Origin: Amycolatopsis vastitatis
GTDB lineage: Bacteria > Actinomycetota > Actinomycetes > Mycobacteriales > Pseudonocardiaceae
Assembly (NCBI RefSeq): GCF_002234595.1
Contig: NZ_NMUL01000038.1
Location: 186,001 to 250,000 of the forward strand
DNA length: 64,000 bases
Direction: 5' to 3'
The notes below the pieces were generated by a model. It saw only the letters and a list, made by a program, of their open reading frames with translations, had not been told where the DNA came from and ran no database searches. Positions 1-7,726 of this stretch are shown in pieces. Every line of letters begins with the position of its first letter. The stretch's first letter is position 1. A program made the translations under genes and the position numbers.

Positions 1-62
1 TCGGTGCGATCCACGGTGGAGTCACCGGCTGTGCGCGGACTGTGCCTGCCGTCAGCCGTTCC

Positions 63-96
63 TGTGACCGGAGAATTCGGGCACCGGCCGGTCACA
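63..96. promoter_or_regulatory. Inverted repeat upstream of the sensor kinase
   Basis: The 9-base arms TGTGACCGG (63-71) and CCGGTCACA (88-96) are exact inverted repeats 16 bases apart, centred about 73 bases before the kinase start at 153. This could be an operator or a response-regulator site. Nothing else was seen in bases 1-152; the tail of an upstream partner gene cannot be recognised there. Confidence 0.35.
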
Positions 97-152
97 GCGG
101 CCTCACAGGCAGCACACAAGCCGCACACACGGCACGGACCGACGCTGGATCC

Positions 153-1688
153 ATGGCCGCGCGAACCGTCCCGCCACGCCCCCGCCGGGGGCGGCTTTCG
201 CTGCGCGCGAAACTGACCGGCTCGATGGTCGTGCTGCTCACCGTGGTGTGCCTGATCATCGGGGTCGTCAGCGAGTTCGCGCTCGACGTGTTCCTCACCC
301 GCCAGGTCGACCAGCAGCTGTCGGCCGCGGCGAACCGCTCGCTGGTCTTCGCGAGCAACGCCCCGCCGCAGAACCTGGGCCCGCCGCCGGACCAGCTGGG
401 CCAGCACCCGCTCGGGCAGAACGTCGGCACGGTGAGCGCCACCTTCTCAGGGCAGCTGCTCGTCCGCGACGACAGCATCTCCGAACACGGCGGATGGCTG
501 GACCTCAGCCCCGCCCAGCAGGCCGTCATGCTCTCGGTGCCCGCCGACGGCAAGCCGCACACGATGTCCTTCGACGACCTTGGCGAGTACCGGCTGATGG
601 CGCTGCCGGTCACCGGGACGTCCGATGTCGTCGTGACCGGCCTGCCGATGAAACCGGTCGACGACACGCTGCTCACGGTCGGGCTGATCCTGTTCGGCGT
701 GGCCGCCGCGGGCGTGCTCGGCGCGGCCTTCCTCGGCGCGTTCGCGGTCCGCCGCACGCTGCGCCCGCTCGACCGCGTCGCGGCCACCGCCGGGCGCGTC
801 ACCGAGCTGCCGCTCGACCGCGGCCAGGTGGCGCTGTCCATCCGCGTCCCCGAGGCCGACACCGACCCGCGGACGGAGGTCGGCCAGGTCGGTTCGGCCT
901 TGAACCTGATGCTCGGCCACGTCGCGCAGGCCCTCGAAGTGCGCCATGACAGCGAAATCCGCGTCCGGCAGTTCGTCGCGGACGCCAGCCACGAGCTGCG
1001 GACGCCGCTGGCCGCGATCCGCGGGTACGCCGAACTGGCCGCCCGCGGCAGCGCGCTGGTGCCGCCGGACGTCGCGCACTCGATGGGCCGGATCCAGTCC
1101 GAAGCCGTCCGGATGACCGCGCTCGTGGAGGACCTGCTGCTGCTCGCGCGGCTCGACGGGGGCCGCCCCCTGGACGTGCGGGAGGTCGACCTCACCCGGC
1201 TCGTCGCCGACGCCGTCGGCGACGCCCAGGTCGCCGGGCGCGGCCACCGGTGGCTGCTCGAGCTGCCCCCGGAGCCGGTGCTCGTGCTCGGCGACGTCCA
1301 GCGCCTGCACCAGGTGCTGGCGAACCTGCTGGCGAACGCCCGCACGCACGCCCCGCCCGGCACCACGGTGGTGACCGCGCTGGCGCGCTCGGCCGACGGC
1401 AGCAGCGTGCTCACGGTGACCGACAACGGACCCGGCATCCCGCCGGACCTGCTGCCGGACGTCTTCGAGCGGTTCGCCCGCGGCGACTCCTCGCGCTCCC
1501 GCACCGCCGGCAGCACCGGGCTGGGGCTGGCGATCGCGTCGGCCGTCGTCGTCGCCCACCACGGCACGATCGAGGTGCACAGCCGTCCCGGCCGGACCGA
1601 GTTCGCGGTGCGCCTCCCCGTGGCCGTTCCCGCACAGCGGGTGCACAGCATCGGCACAACCCGGCCCCAGCTCGGCACCGGAAGCTGA
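153..1688 (+). CDS. Membrane sensor histidine kinase (HAMP-HisKA-HATPase)
   Basis: This is the sensor half of a two-component system, 511 residues. An N-terminal membrane segment (about residues 18-40), an extracytoplasmic domain and a second membrane segment (about 175-200) lead to a HAMP linker. The phosphoacceptor H-box SHELRTPLAAI has its histidine at about residue 280. The ATPase part shows an N-box (NLLANARTHA), DNGPGIP and GSTGLGLAIA. The in-frame ORF could start at 42, but those 37 extra residues are low-complexity; ATG 153 directly precedes a basic segment and the first membrane helix. No response regulator lies downstream, so it should be just outside the left edge. The GT39 gene begins 4 bases after the stop and may be co-transcribed. 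Confidence 0.93.
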   Translation: MAARTVPPRPRRGRLSLRAKLTGSMVVLLTVVCLIIGVVSEFALDVFLTRQVDQQLSAAANRSLVFASNAPPQNLGPPPDQLGQHPLGQNVGTVSATFSGQLLVRDDSISEHGGWLDLSPAQQAVMLSVPADGKPHTMSFDDLGEYRLMALPVTGTSDVVVTGLPMKPVDDTLLTVGLILFGVAAAGVLGAAFLGAFAVRRTLRPLDRVAATAGRVTELPLDRGQVALSIRVPEADTDPRTEVGQVGSALNLMLGHVAQALEVRHDSEIRVRQFVADASHELRTPLAAIRGYAELAARGSALVPPDVAHSMGRIQSEAVRMTALVEDLLLLARLDGGRPLDVREVDLTRLVADAVGDAQVAGRGHRWLLELPPEPVLVLGDVQRLHQVLANLLANARTHAPPGTTVVTALARSADGSSVLTVTDNGPGIPPDLLPDVFERFARGDSSRSRTAGSTGLGLAIASAVVVAHHGTIEVHSRPGRTEFAVRLPVAVPAQRVHSIGTTRPQLGTGS

Positions 1689-1692
1689 TCTC

Positions 1693-3630
1693 ATGACCGC
1701 TGTGACATCCGGGGCTTCGCCCCGGGCCGGGGGCTCCGCCACCCGGAACCCCCGGAAAGCCGCTCTCGCGTCCCGCGAAACCGTTGTGGCTCCTTCAGCT
1801 CCCGCCCGCTCTTCGTGGCACCGCCCGGCTTTGGCCGTCCTGCTGCTCGGAACCGCCGTGCTCTACCTGTGGGGCCTCGGCGCCTCCGGCTGGGCCAACG
1901 CGTTCTACTCCGCGGCTGCCCAGGCGGGCTCGCAGAGCTGGAAGGCGCTGTTCTTCGGCTCGAGCGACGCGGCGAACGCGATCACGGTCGACAAGACCCC
2001 GGCGGCGCTGTGGGTCATGGGCCTGTCGGCCCGGCTGTTCGGCGTCGACGCGTGGAGCATCCTGGTGCCGCAGGCGCTGATGGGCGTGGGCTCGGTCTGG
2101 CTGCTGTACGCGACCGTGCGCCGCACGTCCGGGCCGGCCGCGGGGCTGGTCGCCGGGCTGGTGCTGGCCCTGACGCCCGCCGCGGCGCTGATGTTCCGGT
2201 TCAACAACCCGGACGCGCTCCTGGTGCTGCTGCTGGTCGCGGGCGCGTACTGCGTGGTCCGCGCGCTGGAGAAGGCGAGCCCGCGCTGGCTCGCGCTGGC
2301 CGGCGTGGCCGTCGGCTTCGGCTTCCTGGCCAAGATGCTGCAGGCGTTCCTCGTGCTGCCCGCGTTCGCGGTCGCCTACCTCGTCGCCGCGCCGGTGTCC
2401 CCGGGCAAGCGGTTGCTGCACCTGCTGGGCGCGCTTGTCTCCACATTGCTGGCGGCGGGCTGGTACCTGGTGGTCGTCGCACTGTGGCCGGCGGCTTCGC
2501 GGCCCTACATCGGCGGATCCCAGACGAACTCGCTGTGGGAATTGGTCTTCGGGTACAACGGCTTCGGCCGCATCACCGGCGACGAGGTCGGCAGCGTCGG
2601 CGGCGGCGCGGGCCGCGGCTGGGGCTCGACCGGGCTGACCAGGCTGTTCGGCAGCGAGATGGCGGGCGGGATCGCCTGGCTGATCCCGGCGGCGCTGCTC
2701 GCGCTGGGCGCGGGCCTGTGGTTCACCCGCCGGGCCCCGCGCACCGACCGCTCCCGCGCGGCGCTCCTGCTGTGGGGCGGCTGGCTCCTGGTGACGGCGC
2801 TGGTGTTCAGCTACATGAGCGGCATCATCCACCCGTATTACACGGTGGCACTGGCCCCGGCGGTGGGCGCGCTCGTCGGTACGGCAGCGGTCCAGCTGTG
2901 GCGCCTCCGCTCGCACGCGTTGGCATCCGGCCTGCTCAGCGGCGGCGTCGCACTGACCGCAGTGACGACATACCTGGTGCTGTCGGGGTCGTCTTGGCAG
3001 CCGTGGCTGGCACCGACGGTGCTGGTGGGCGGGCTGCTCGCGGCGGTGGCGCTGTTCTTCGCGGCGCACCTGACGCGTTGGGCGGCCGGTTTCGTCGCAG
3101 CGCTCGCGCTCGTGGTGCTGCTGTCCGGCACGGGCGCGTACACACTGGCCACAGCGGCGACCACGCACAGCGGAGCGATCCCGTCGGCTGGGCCTTCGTC
3201 CGGCTTCGGCGGCCGCTTCGGCGGCGGCCCTGGCGGCTTCGGCGGCGGTCGTGGCGGCGGCCCTGGGGCCCTGCTGTCGACGACCTCGCCGGGCGCTTCG
3301 CTCGCCGCGTTGCTCCAGCAGGGCGCGTCGCATTACAAGTGGGTGGCCGCCACGGTGCTCTCGAACGCGGCAGCGGGGTATCAGCTGGCCAGCGGGGCGC
3401 CGGTGATGGCTGTGGGCGGGTTCAACGGGACGGATCCATATCCGACGCTGGAGCAGTTCCAGCAGTACGTCACGGCCGGGCAGATCCACTACTTCCTTGG
3501 CGACGGCATGACGATGCAGGGTTCGAGCGGCTCGGACGCGGCCCAGCAGATCGCCGAGTGGGTGGCTTCGCGCTTCCCGTCGTCGACGGTCGACGGTGTA
3601 ACGGTTTACGACCTCACCGCGACCGTGTGA
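1693..3630 (+). CDS. GT39-family membrane glycosyltransferase (ArnT/PMT-like)
   Basis: A polytopic transferase of about 645 residues with roughly ten or more membrane segments, in the ArnT/PMT fold family that uses polyprenyl-phosphate sugars on the outer face of the membrane. The conserved loop containing VDKTPAALWVMG follows the first helix, and the stretch MFRFNNPDALLVLL is shared with the paralogue at 13981. A Gly-rich linker near residue 510 precedes a small extracytoplasmic C-terminal domain. The first about 20 codons are a translated copy of a dispersed palindromic repeat (1703-1755), so the start is doubtful; GTG 1786, after the repeat, is an alternative giving 614 residues. The acceptor is unknown. 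Confidence 0.88.
   Translation: MTAVTSGASPRAGGSATRNPRKAALASRETVVAPSAPARSSWHRPALAVLLLGTAVLYLWGLGASGWANAFYSAAAQAGSQSWKALFFGSSDAANAITVDKTPAALWVMGLSARLFGVDAWSILVPQALMGVGSVWLLYATVRRTSGPAAGLVAGLVLALTPAAALMFRFNNPDALLVLLLVAGAYCVVRALEKASPRWLALAGVAVGFGFLAKMLQAFLVLPAFAVAYLVAAPVSPGKRLLHLLGALVSTLLAAGWYLVVVALWPAASRPYIGGSQTNSLWELVFGYNGFGRITGDEVGSVGGGAGRGWGSTGLTRLFGSEMAGGIAWLIPAALLALGAGLWFTRRAPRTDRSRAALLLWGGWLLVTALVFSYMSGIIHPYYTVALAPAVGALVGTAAVQLWRLRSHALASGLLSGGVALTAVTTYLVLSGSSWQPWLAPTVLVGGLLAAVALFFAAHLTRWAAGFVAALALVVLLSGTGAYTLATAATTHSGAIPSAGPSSGFGGRFGGGPGGFGGGRGGGPGALLSTTSPGASLAALLQQGASHYKWVAATVLSNAAAGYQLASGAPVMAVGGFNGTDPYPTLEQFQQYVTAGQIHYFLGDGMTMQGSSGSDAAQQIAEWVASRFPSSTVDGVTVYDLTATV
1703..1755. repeat. Dispersed palindromic repeat, copy 1
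   Basis: About 53 bases starting TGACATCCGGGG and ending ACCCCCGG, nearly identical to 48942-48992 (one substitution and a one-base gap or so by eye). It contains a perfect hairpin, CCGGGGC (1709-1715) against GCCCCGG (1719-1725), followed by a second G-rich/C-rich hairpin. It sits just after the kinase stop and inside the annotated 5' end of the next gene. REP-like element or terminator; both copies follow a gene's 3' end. Confidence 0.75.
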
Positions 3631-3731
3631 CACACGACGAAAGCAGGGTGTGACGGCTCCGACCTGGTCAAAGACCGGCTCACTCCGGCAGACTGGTCGG
3701 TGCGGCGCCCAGGCGAACAGGAGTCACGGCG

Positions 3732-4292
3732 ATGACCGAGCTCTACATACGGTCGGCCTGCTCCGCGGACCTTGAACCCTTCGCCGCGGCCTTCGGTGAC
3801 CACCGCTACTTCACCGATCGGCTCACTCGTCAGAAGAATGGCCGCGGCGTGCTGTTCCTGGCGTGGCTGGACTACAGCCTCGCGGGCAACGTCTACCTGT
3901 GGCTGGAAGAGGCCGAAGAACGGCCGATCCGCGAGCAGCTGCCCGGCGTCGCGTTGCTGACCCACCTGCAGGTCCGCGACGAGCTCCGCAACCGCGGCGT
4001 GGGACAGGCCCTGGTCGCCGCGGTCGAGCGACGGCTGGTGGAGGCGGGTCGCGACCGGGTCGCCTTGGCCGTCCTGACGGACAACCACGACGCGGCTCGC
4101 CTCTACGACCGGCTCGACTACCGGGACTGGGGCCACGGTGAGGTCATTTGCTACGCCCAGAGAAGGCTCCCTGGCGGCGGGATCCTTGAAGAACCTGAAC
4201 GGTGCCATGTGCTGACGAAAGACCTGGCGAAGCCTTCGGCGCCGCCCCCTCGTACCGAGTCGAGCGTGGTCGGCGTTTCCCGCCAGGGGTGA
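3732..4292 (+). CDS. GNAT-family N-acetyltransferase
   Basis: A 186-residue acyl-CoA-dependent acetyltransferase. Motif A, with the acetyl-CoA pyrophosphate loop, is RNRGVGQALV at about residues 87-96, followed by the LTDNHDAARLYDRLDY segment typical of motif B. An AGGAG ribosome site sits 8 bases before the ATG. The acyl-acceptor cannot be told from sequence. The last about 50 residues look non-conserved and overlap the opposing glycosyltransferase gene by 149 bases, so either this tail or the tail of the neighbour is dispensable. Confidence 0.85.
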   Translation: MTELYIRSACSADLEPFAAAFGDHRYFTDRLTRQKNGRGVLFLAWLDYSLAGNVYLWLEEAEERPIREQLPGVALLTHLQVRDELRNRGVGQALVAAVERRLVEAGRDRVALAVLTDNHDAARLYDRLDYRDWGHGEVICYAQRRLPGGGILEEPERCHVLTKDLAKPSAPPPRTESSVVGVSRQG

Positions 4293-5412
4293 TCCGGCCG
4301 TCGATGCCCGGCTGGGCGAAGCCGGCGATCCCCAACATGGCGAGGGTGTGCTCGATATCGGCGCGCTCACCGTAGTCCCGCCGGAGCCAGGTGACGTGAT
4401 TGCGCCACCGCACGCAGTCCGCTTGCCAGGCACGCAGGTACCGCACGCAGAGGTCCGGCGTGATCTCCTTACTGCTGCTGATCGCCGCTTCGAGAGCGCG
4501 GGCCATCTTCGCCTTCTCCGCCGGGGCGATCGCCGAGTCCCGGATCCGGGCCACTGTCGTACTGATGGTCTGCCGCCGGTGGGCCAGGAACTCGGCCCAG
4601 TAGACGTCATTCGCTTCGGCCGGCGCACGACCGCTGTGCAGCAGGCCGTAAACCCCCTCGGCCAGCGTGTCGCCCAGTTCCTCCGCGCGGGCGCGCCGGG
4701 GGTTGTAGGGATCGTAGGGACGCTGGATCGCCGTTCCGGTCACCGCCGGCGACCGGAGAGTCCGGCCGTCGAGCAGGAAGAACCAGTCCTCGTTGTAGAT
4801 GTTGGGGAAGAACGAACTGAAGGCCTCTTCCCCGACCACGAGCGCGCCACCGCCGATGAACGACTCCTGGGGCGCGCCGACGCCGCGGAGCGCGTGGCAC
4901 ACGACCGAGTTGTCCGGCATCCCCGCGTTCCGGAGGCCGACCACCGGGTGATCCCGCAGCAATCCTGCCGCCGCGGCCAGGTCCTCGGGCTCGGGCAGCA
5001 CGATGTCGTCGTCGAGGAAGAGGATCCGCTTCCAGCCGGTGAGGAGCGCGATGAGCAGGCCGAGGTTGCGCTTGAGGCTGGTGTCCACTTTCCGGTGGAA
5101 CTCGGTGCCACGGAGCAGTTTGTCGGTCGCGAACGCAGGCACGAGCCACCGGGGCAGAAGATCGGTGTCAATCGCCGTCACCCGGACGCCGGCCTGCCTT
5201 GCGGCCAGCGCGGCGCTCAAGGCGTTGGCCTCCAGGCTGCACAGCAGCACCAGGTGTGCGTTGGCCTGCCTGGCCGCGCTGATGGCCGCCGGCAACTCGG
5301 AGACGGCGCGTCCGTGGGGCACGATGATCGCATCCAGGACGGCCCGCGGGGCCTCGCCGGCCTCGACGCTGGTCAGCAGGCCGGCGTGCGTTCGGTGTTG
5401 CCGCGCGTTCAC
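4144..5412 (-). CDS. GT-A-type glycosyltransferase paired with XRE sensor
   Basis: 422 residues. The nucleotide-sugar-binding acidic motif LFLDDDIVLP lies at about residue 130-140, after a Rossmann-like N-terminal half; a later NIYNEDWFFLL block holds a second acidic site and GGGALVVGEEAF is a typical acceptor-side loop. No signal peptide or membrane segment is visible, so it should act in the cytoplasm. The GTG start at 5412 overlaps the stop of the XRE gene (GTGA), indicating translational coupling. The last about 50 residues run antisense through the GNAT gene. Sugar donor and acceptor are unknown; a role downstream of the sensor gene is inferred only from the coupling. Confidence 0.78.
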   Translation of the reverse strand: MNARQHRTHAGLLTSVEAGEAPRAVLDAIIVPHGRAVSELPAAISAARQANAHLVLLCSLEANALSAALAARQAGVRVTAIDTDLLPRWLVPAFATDKLLRGTEFHRKVDTSLKRNLGLLIALLTGWKRILFLDDDIVLPEPEDLAAAAGLLRDHPVVGLRNAGMPDNSVVCHALRGVGAPQESFIGGGALVVGEEAFSSFFPNIYNEDWFFLLDGRTLRSPAVTGTAIQRPYDPYNPRRARAEELGDTLAEGVYGLLHSGRAPAEANDVYWAEFLAHRRQTISTTVARIRDSAIAPAEKAKMARALEAAISSSKEITPDLCVRYLRAWQADCVRWRNHVTWLRRDYGERADIEHTLAMLGIAGFAQPGIDGRITPGGKRRPRSTRYEGAAPKASPGLSSAHGTVQVLQGSRRQGAFSGRSK

Positions 5413-6479
5413 TCGGCCTCAGGCCACTCGTGCAACCGGTTTTCCTCGAGTGTCCAATCGGGAGTCAATCCCTGACCGGCCACCACCGGAACCCGGCTGA
5501 TGATGCTGAACGACTCGGCCTCGCCGAACCGTTTCCGCAGGTATTCGCGGTTTCGATCACGAAACCGCTCGTCCGTCAGCGCGCGGACCGCGCCGAGCGT
5601 GCCACGTCCGTACATACCATTGCATACGGTCACGGAGCGCTTTCGGTTGAACGGACTCACCCCGCGGTAGAAATGTGCCACGTCTTCCAACAGGTGACCC
5701 TTACTGTCCAGCTGAGGTGGGAAGAGCACGGACCCGCTCTCGCGCTGCACCAGGAACCCGCCGGGCTCACTGGTCGGCGCATCGTCGTTCCGGACGACTT
5801 GTTCCACCGGGAGGTCGACGCGCTCGATGACGTCGCGGGTCACGGTGTTCCAGTCGACGCCACCGAGGAGTACGAGGTGGGTCGTGTAGTGGTCCGGGGT
5901 CAGCTGGTCCGTCGTGTGGAAGCTGACATGGTTCTTGGGGTTGACAGACCTGATGTGTCCGAACAACTCGATCAAGGCGTCGGGATCGGCGTAAGTGTAC
6001 AGAGTGGTGAAGTCCGCACTTTCCGGGTCCGCATAGGACAGATGCTGCCGCAGTACCGCCGGGAGCAGGGCGCAGACGATCGTGACGTCCTCGTTCTCGG
6101 GGAACCGCCAGACGTCCAGTTCAGGCTCGGCGGTGTGCTCACGTCCGTCGCGGAGCCACAGCAGCTCCTCGAGCAACTCGTCGTGCCGCTGCCGCTCGTC
6201 GTCCGTCAGCTCATCGAGTGAAAGGACATGCACGGACGTCCCGCTCACGGACCGCCGTGTGGCGAACAGCAGCGCGTAGGCGTTCAACCGCCGGACCGGT
6301 GGGGCGACAGGCCGGTCGGTGTTCTCCCACGAGGAGATGAGCGAGACGCTGAGGGGCCTGCTCCCGCCGAGCGCCTGGGCCAGCTGCGCCTGGGTGATGC
6401 CCGCGTCGGGCCACTGCTCCTCCCTCAGCGCACGCAGACGCCGAGCGAGCGCAGGCCGGCGCGACTCGGCTGGGGACAC
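5409..6479 (-). CDS. XRE-type HTH protein with large uncharacterised sensor/effector domain
   Basis: 356 residues, GTG start. Residues about 10-60 form a Cro/CI helix-turn-helix (QAQLAQALGGSRPLSVSLIS with SWEN). A middle part (about 110-190) resembles a nucleotide- or ligand-handling region with TIVCALLPAVLR, and the C-terminal domain carries LLGGVDWN, a Cys-Asn-Gly-Met stretch (VTVCNGMYGRGTLGAV) and FSIISRVPVVAGQ. I do not recognise this domain as a named family. It is the first gene of a two-gene operon with the glycosyltransferase. A pair of phased direct repeats 14 bases upstream (6493-6510) suggests autoregulation. It could be a ligand-gated regulator or a defence-type sensor; neither is proven. 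Confidence 0.75.
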   Translation of the reverse strand: MSPAESRRPALARRLRALREEQWPDAGITQAQLAQALGGSRPLSVSLISSWENTDRPVAPPVRRLNAYALLFATRRSVSGTSVHVLSLDELTDDERQRHDELLEELLWLRDGREHTAEPELDVWRFPENEDVTIVCALLPAVLRQHLSYADPESADFTTLYTYADPDALIELFGHIRSVNPKNHVSFHTTDQLTPDHYTTHLVLLGGVDWNTVTRDVIERVDLPVEQVVRNDDAPTSEPGGFLVQRESGSVLFPPQLDSKGHLLEDVAHFYRGVSPFNRKRSVTVCNGMYGRGTLGAVRALTDERFRDRNREYLRKRFGEAESFSIISRVPVVAGQGLTPDWTLEENRLHEWPEAE

Positions 6480-6492
6480 GGCTGAGCCGCCC

Positions 6493-6510
6493 TTCAGTAA
6501 ATTTCAGTAA
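6493..6510. promoter_or_regulatory. Phased direct repeats, candidate operator of XRE gene
   Basis: TTCAGTAA occurs twice (6493-6500, 6503-6510), exactly 10 bases apart, one helical turn, and just upstream of the GTG start of the minus-strand XRE gene. The surroundings are much more AT-rich than the rest of the window. Likely a binding site for the XRE protein or part of its promoter. Confidence 0.5.
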
Positions 6511-6836
6511 CGTGAGCAGAGGCACAATTGTACACGGATGGACGAGTTTCGCTCGAAGCCGCATCGCGACCGTAACCGAGCGCTGGTGACTGCGTGTTTT
6601 TCCGGCAGCGAACCAGTAACACTGGCGTCCTCCGCATTGCTTACAGCTCAGTTCAGCACCTACAGTCTAGGGACTGAAATTGAGTGAAGGTGGGCCGAAC
6701 GGCCGCAGGGCGGATGCCTCTCCTGCGCTCCCTCGGCGACTGGCGGACTGAAAAATCCCGCGTTGTGTGTCAACCGGCATACGGGACGGGACGACCCGGA
6801 GGTTTCCTGGATCCACAGCAGAGGGAGGCGTACCTC
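6511..6836. other. Intergenic region between divergent transcription units
   Basis: About 325 bases separate the operator of the XRE/GT pair from the small membrane-protein operon. The left third is AT-rich (around 6525 and 6590-6680) and probably holds both promoters. A short open frame from 6684 runs in phase into the next gene, but has no ribosome site, whereas GAGGGAGG at 6821-6828 serves ATG 6837. No other gene seen. Confidence 0.5.
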
Positions 6837-7106
6837 ATGGACCCCTATACCCCCGCTCCGCGCAGCCGCTGGCGCCGGGGCGTCTACGCGGCCGGTCTCG
6901 TCATTCCCTTCACCGCCTCCCAGCTGTGGGCGCTGCTGGTGCTGCTGCGCCTCGCACCGCTGGACGGGCTGGTGGGTCAGGCCTTCGTCCTCGTCCTGCT
7001 GGGTTCCATCGTCGCGATCTGGGCCGGATGGCGCTGGGCCTGGCGGCTCGGCCGTAACCGGGACGGCTGGCCCGAGCCCGCCCCGAAGACCCGGATCCCG
7101 ACATGA
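6837..7106 (+). CDS. Small two-helix membrane protein
   Basis: 89 residues: a basic N-terminus (RSRWRRG), a first hydrophobic helix (about residues 15-35) and a second (about 45-62) ending WAGWRWAWRLGR. The start at 6837 is chosen for the GAGGGAGG ribosome site 9 bases upstream. It overlaps the next frame by ATGA, so the two are likely one operon. Small Trp/Arg-rich membrane proteins of this kind sit next to translocase genes in actinomycete mobile elements, but the family is not recognised and no function is claimed. Confidence 0.6.
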   Translation: MDPYTPAPRSRWRRGVYAAGLVIPFTASQLWALLVLLRLAPLDGLVGQAFVLVLLGSIVAIWAGWRWAWRLGRNRDGWPEPAPKTRIPT

Positions 7107-7216
7107 CGTCCGCGCCGGCGATCGTCGCCGCCCTCGTGCTGGGCATCGGTGCCGGACGTCTCTCGCGCCACCTCGGCGGCCTCCTCCGCCGCCGGGCGAC
7201 CGGAAGGAGCACGGAA

Positions 7217-7726
7217 ATGACCAGCAGGCAACCGGCCTTCCCGCTGAGGCTGTACCACTGGCGGTGGGAAATCCTGGCGGTGACGCTGCTCCCCTACGGC
7301 GTGGTGACCTTCGCGCTGTGGGCCGGCCCGCTGTGGGCGTCGGCGGTCTTCGCCACCGCTGCCGGCTTGGCGGTGCTGCGGCGCCGCCAAGTGCGGACCC
7401 GGATCCACGCGATCCGGCTGCAGCACCGGCTGCGGGCGGCGTTCCCCGCACTGAGCCTGCCCGGCGGCCGTCATCCGGCGATCCTGTGGAGCCGTCCCCG
7501 CGGCGGTGACATCGTGGTGTCGCTGTTCTGTCGCGAGGCGTTCGAGCACCTGCACCGCCACCGCACGGTCCTGGCGGCGGCGTGCTCGGTTCCGGAGGTG
7601 TACGTGGACCGCCACCCGCGGTACGCGAGCCTGGTGACGCTGACCATCAGCCCGACCGAGGCGCACCACGAGCCGGGACGCGCTTCCCTGCCGAGCAACG
7701 TGGTTCCCCTGCGCGCCCACAGCTAA
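7217..7726 (+). CDS. TraB/FtsK N-terminus-like membrane protein lacking ATPase, copy 1
   Basis: 169 residues, with two hydrophobic helices after a YHWRWEILAVTLLPYG motif, then a soluble domain (GDIVVSLFCREAFEHL, VYVDRHPRYASLVTLT). It is clearly paralogous to the protein at 12035-12619; both end VPLRAHS. The layout (membrane segment plus small alpha/beta domain) resembles the N-terminal part of actinomycete TraB/FtsK translocases, but no Walker motor follows. The start is placed at 7217 because AAGGAGCACGGA-ATG is also conserved before the paralogue; an in-frame upstream ATG at 7103 would add 38 residues. Its stop overlaps that of the convergent ThiL-like gene by 3 bases. Confidence 0.65.
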   Translation: MTSRQPAFPLRLYHWRWEILAVTLLPYGVVTFALWAGPLWASAVFATAAGLAVLRRRQVRTRIHAIRLQHRLRAAFPALSLPGGRHPAILWSRPRGGDIVVSLFCREAFEHLHRHRTVLAAACSVPEVYVDRHPRYASLVTLTISPTEAHHEPGRASLPSNVVPLRAHS

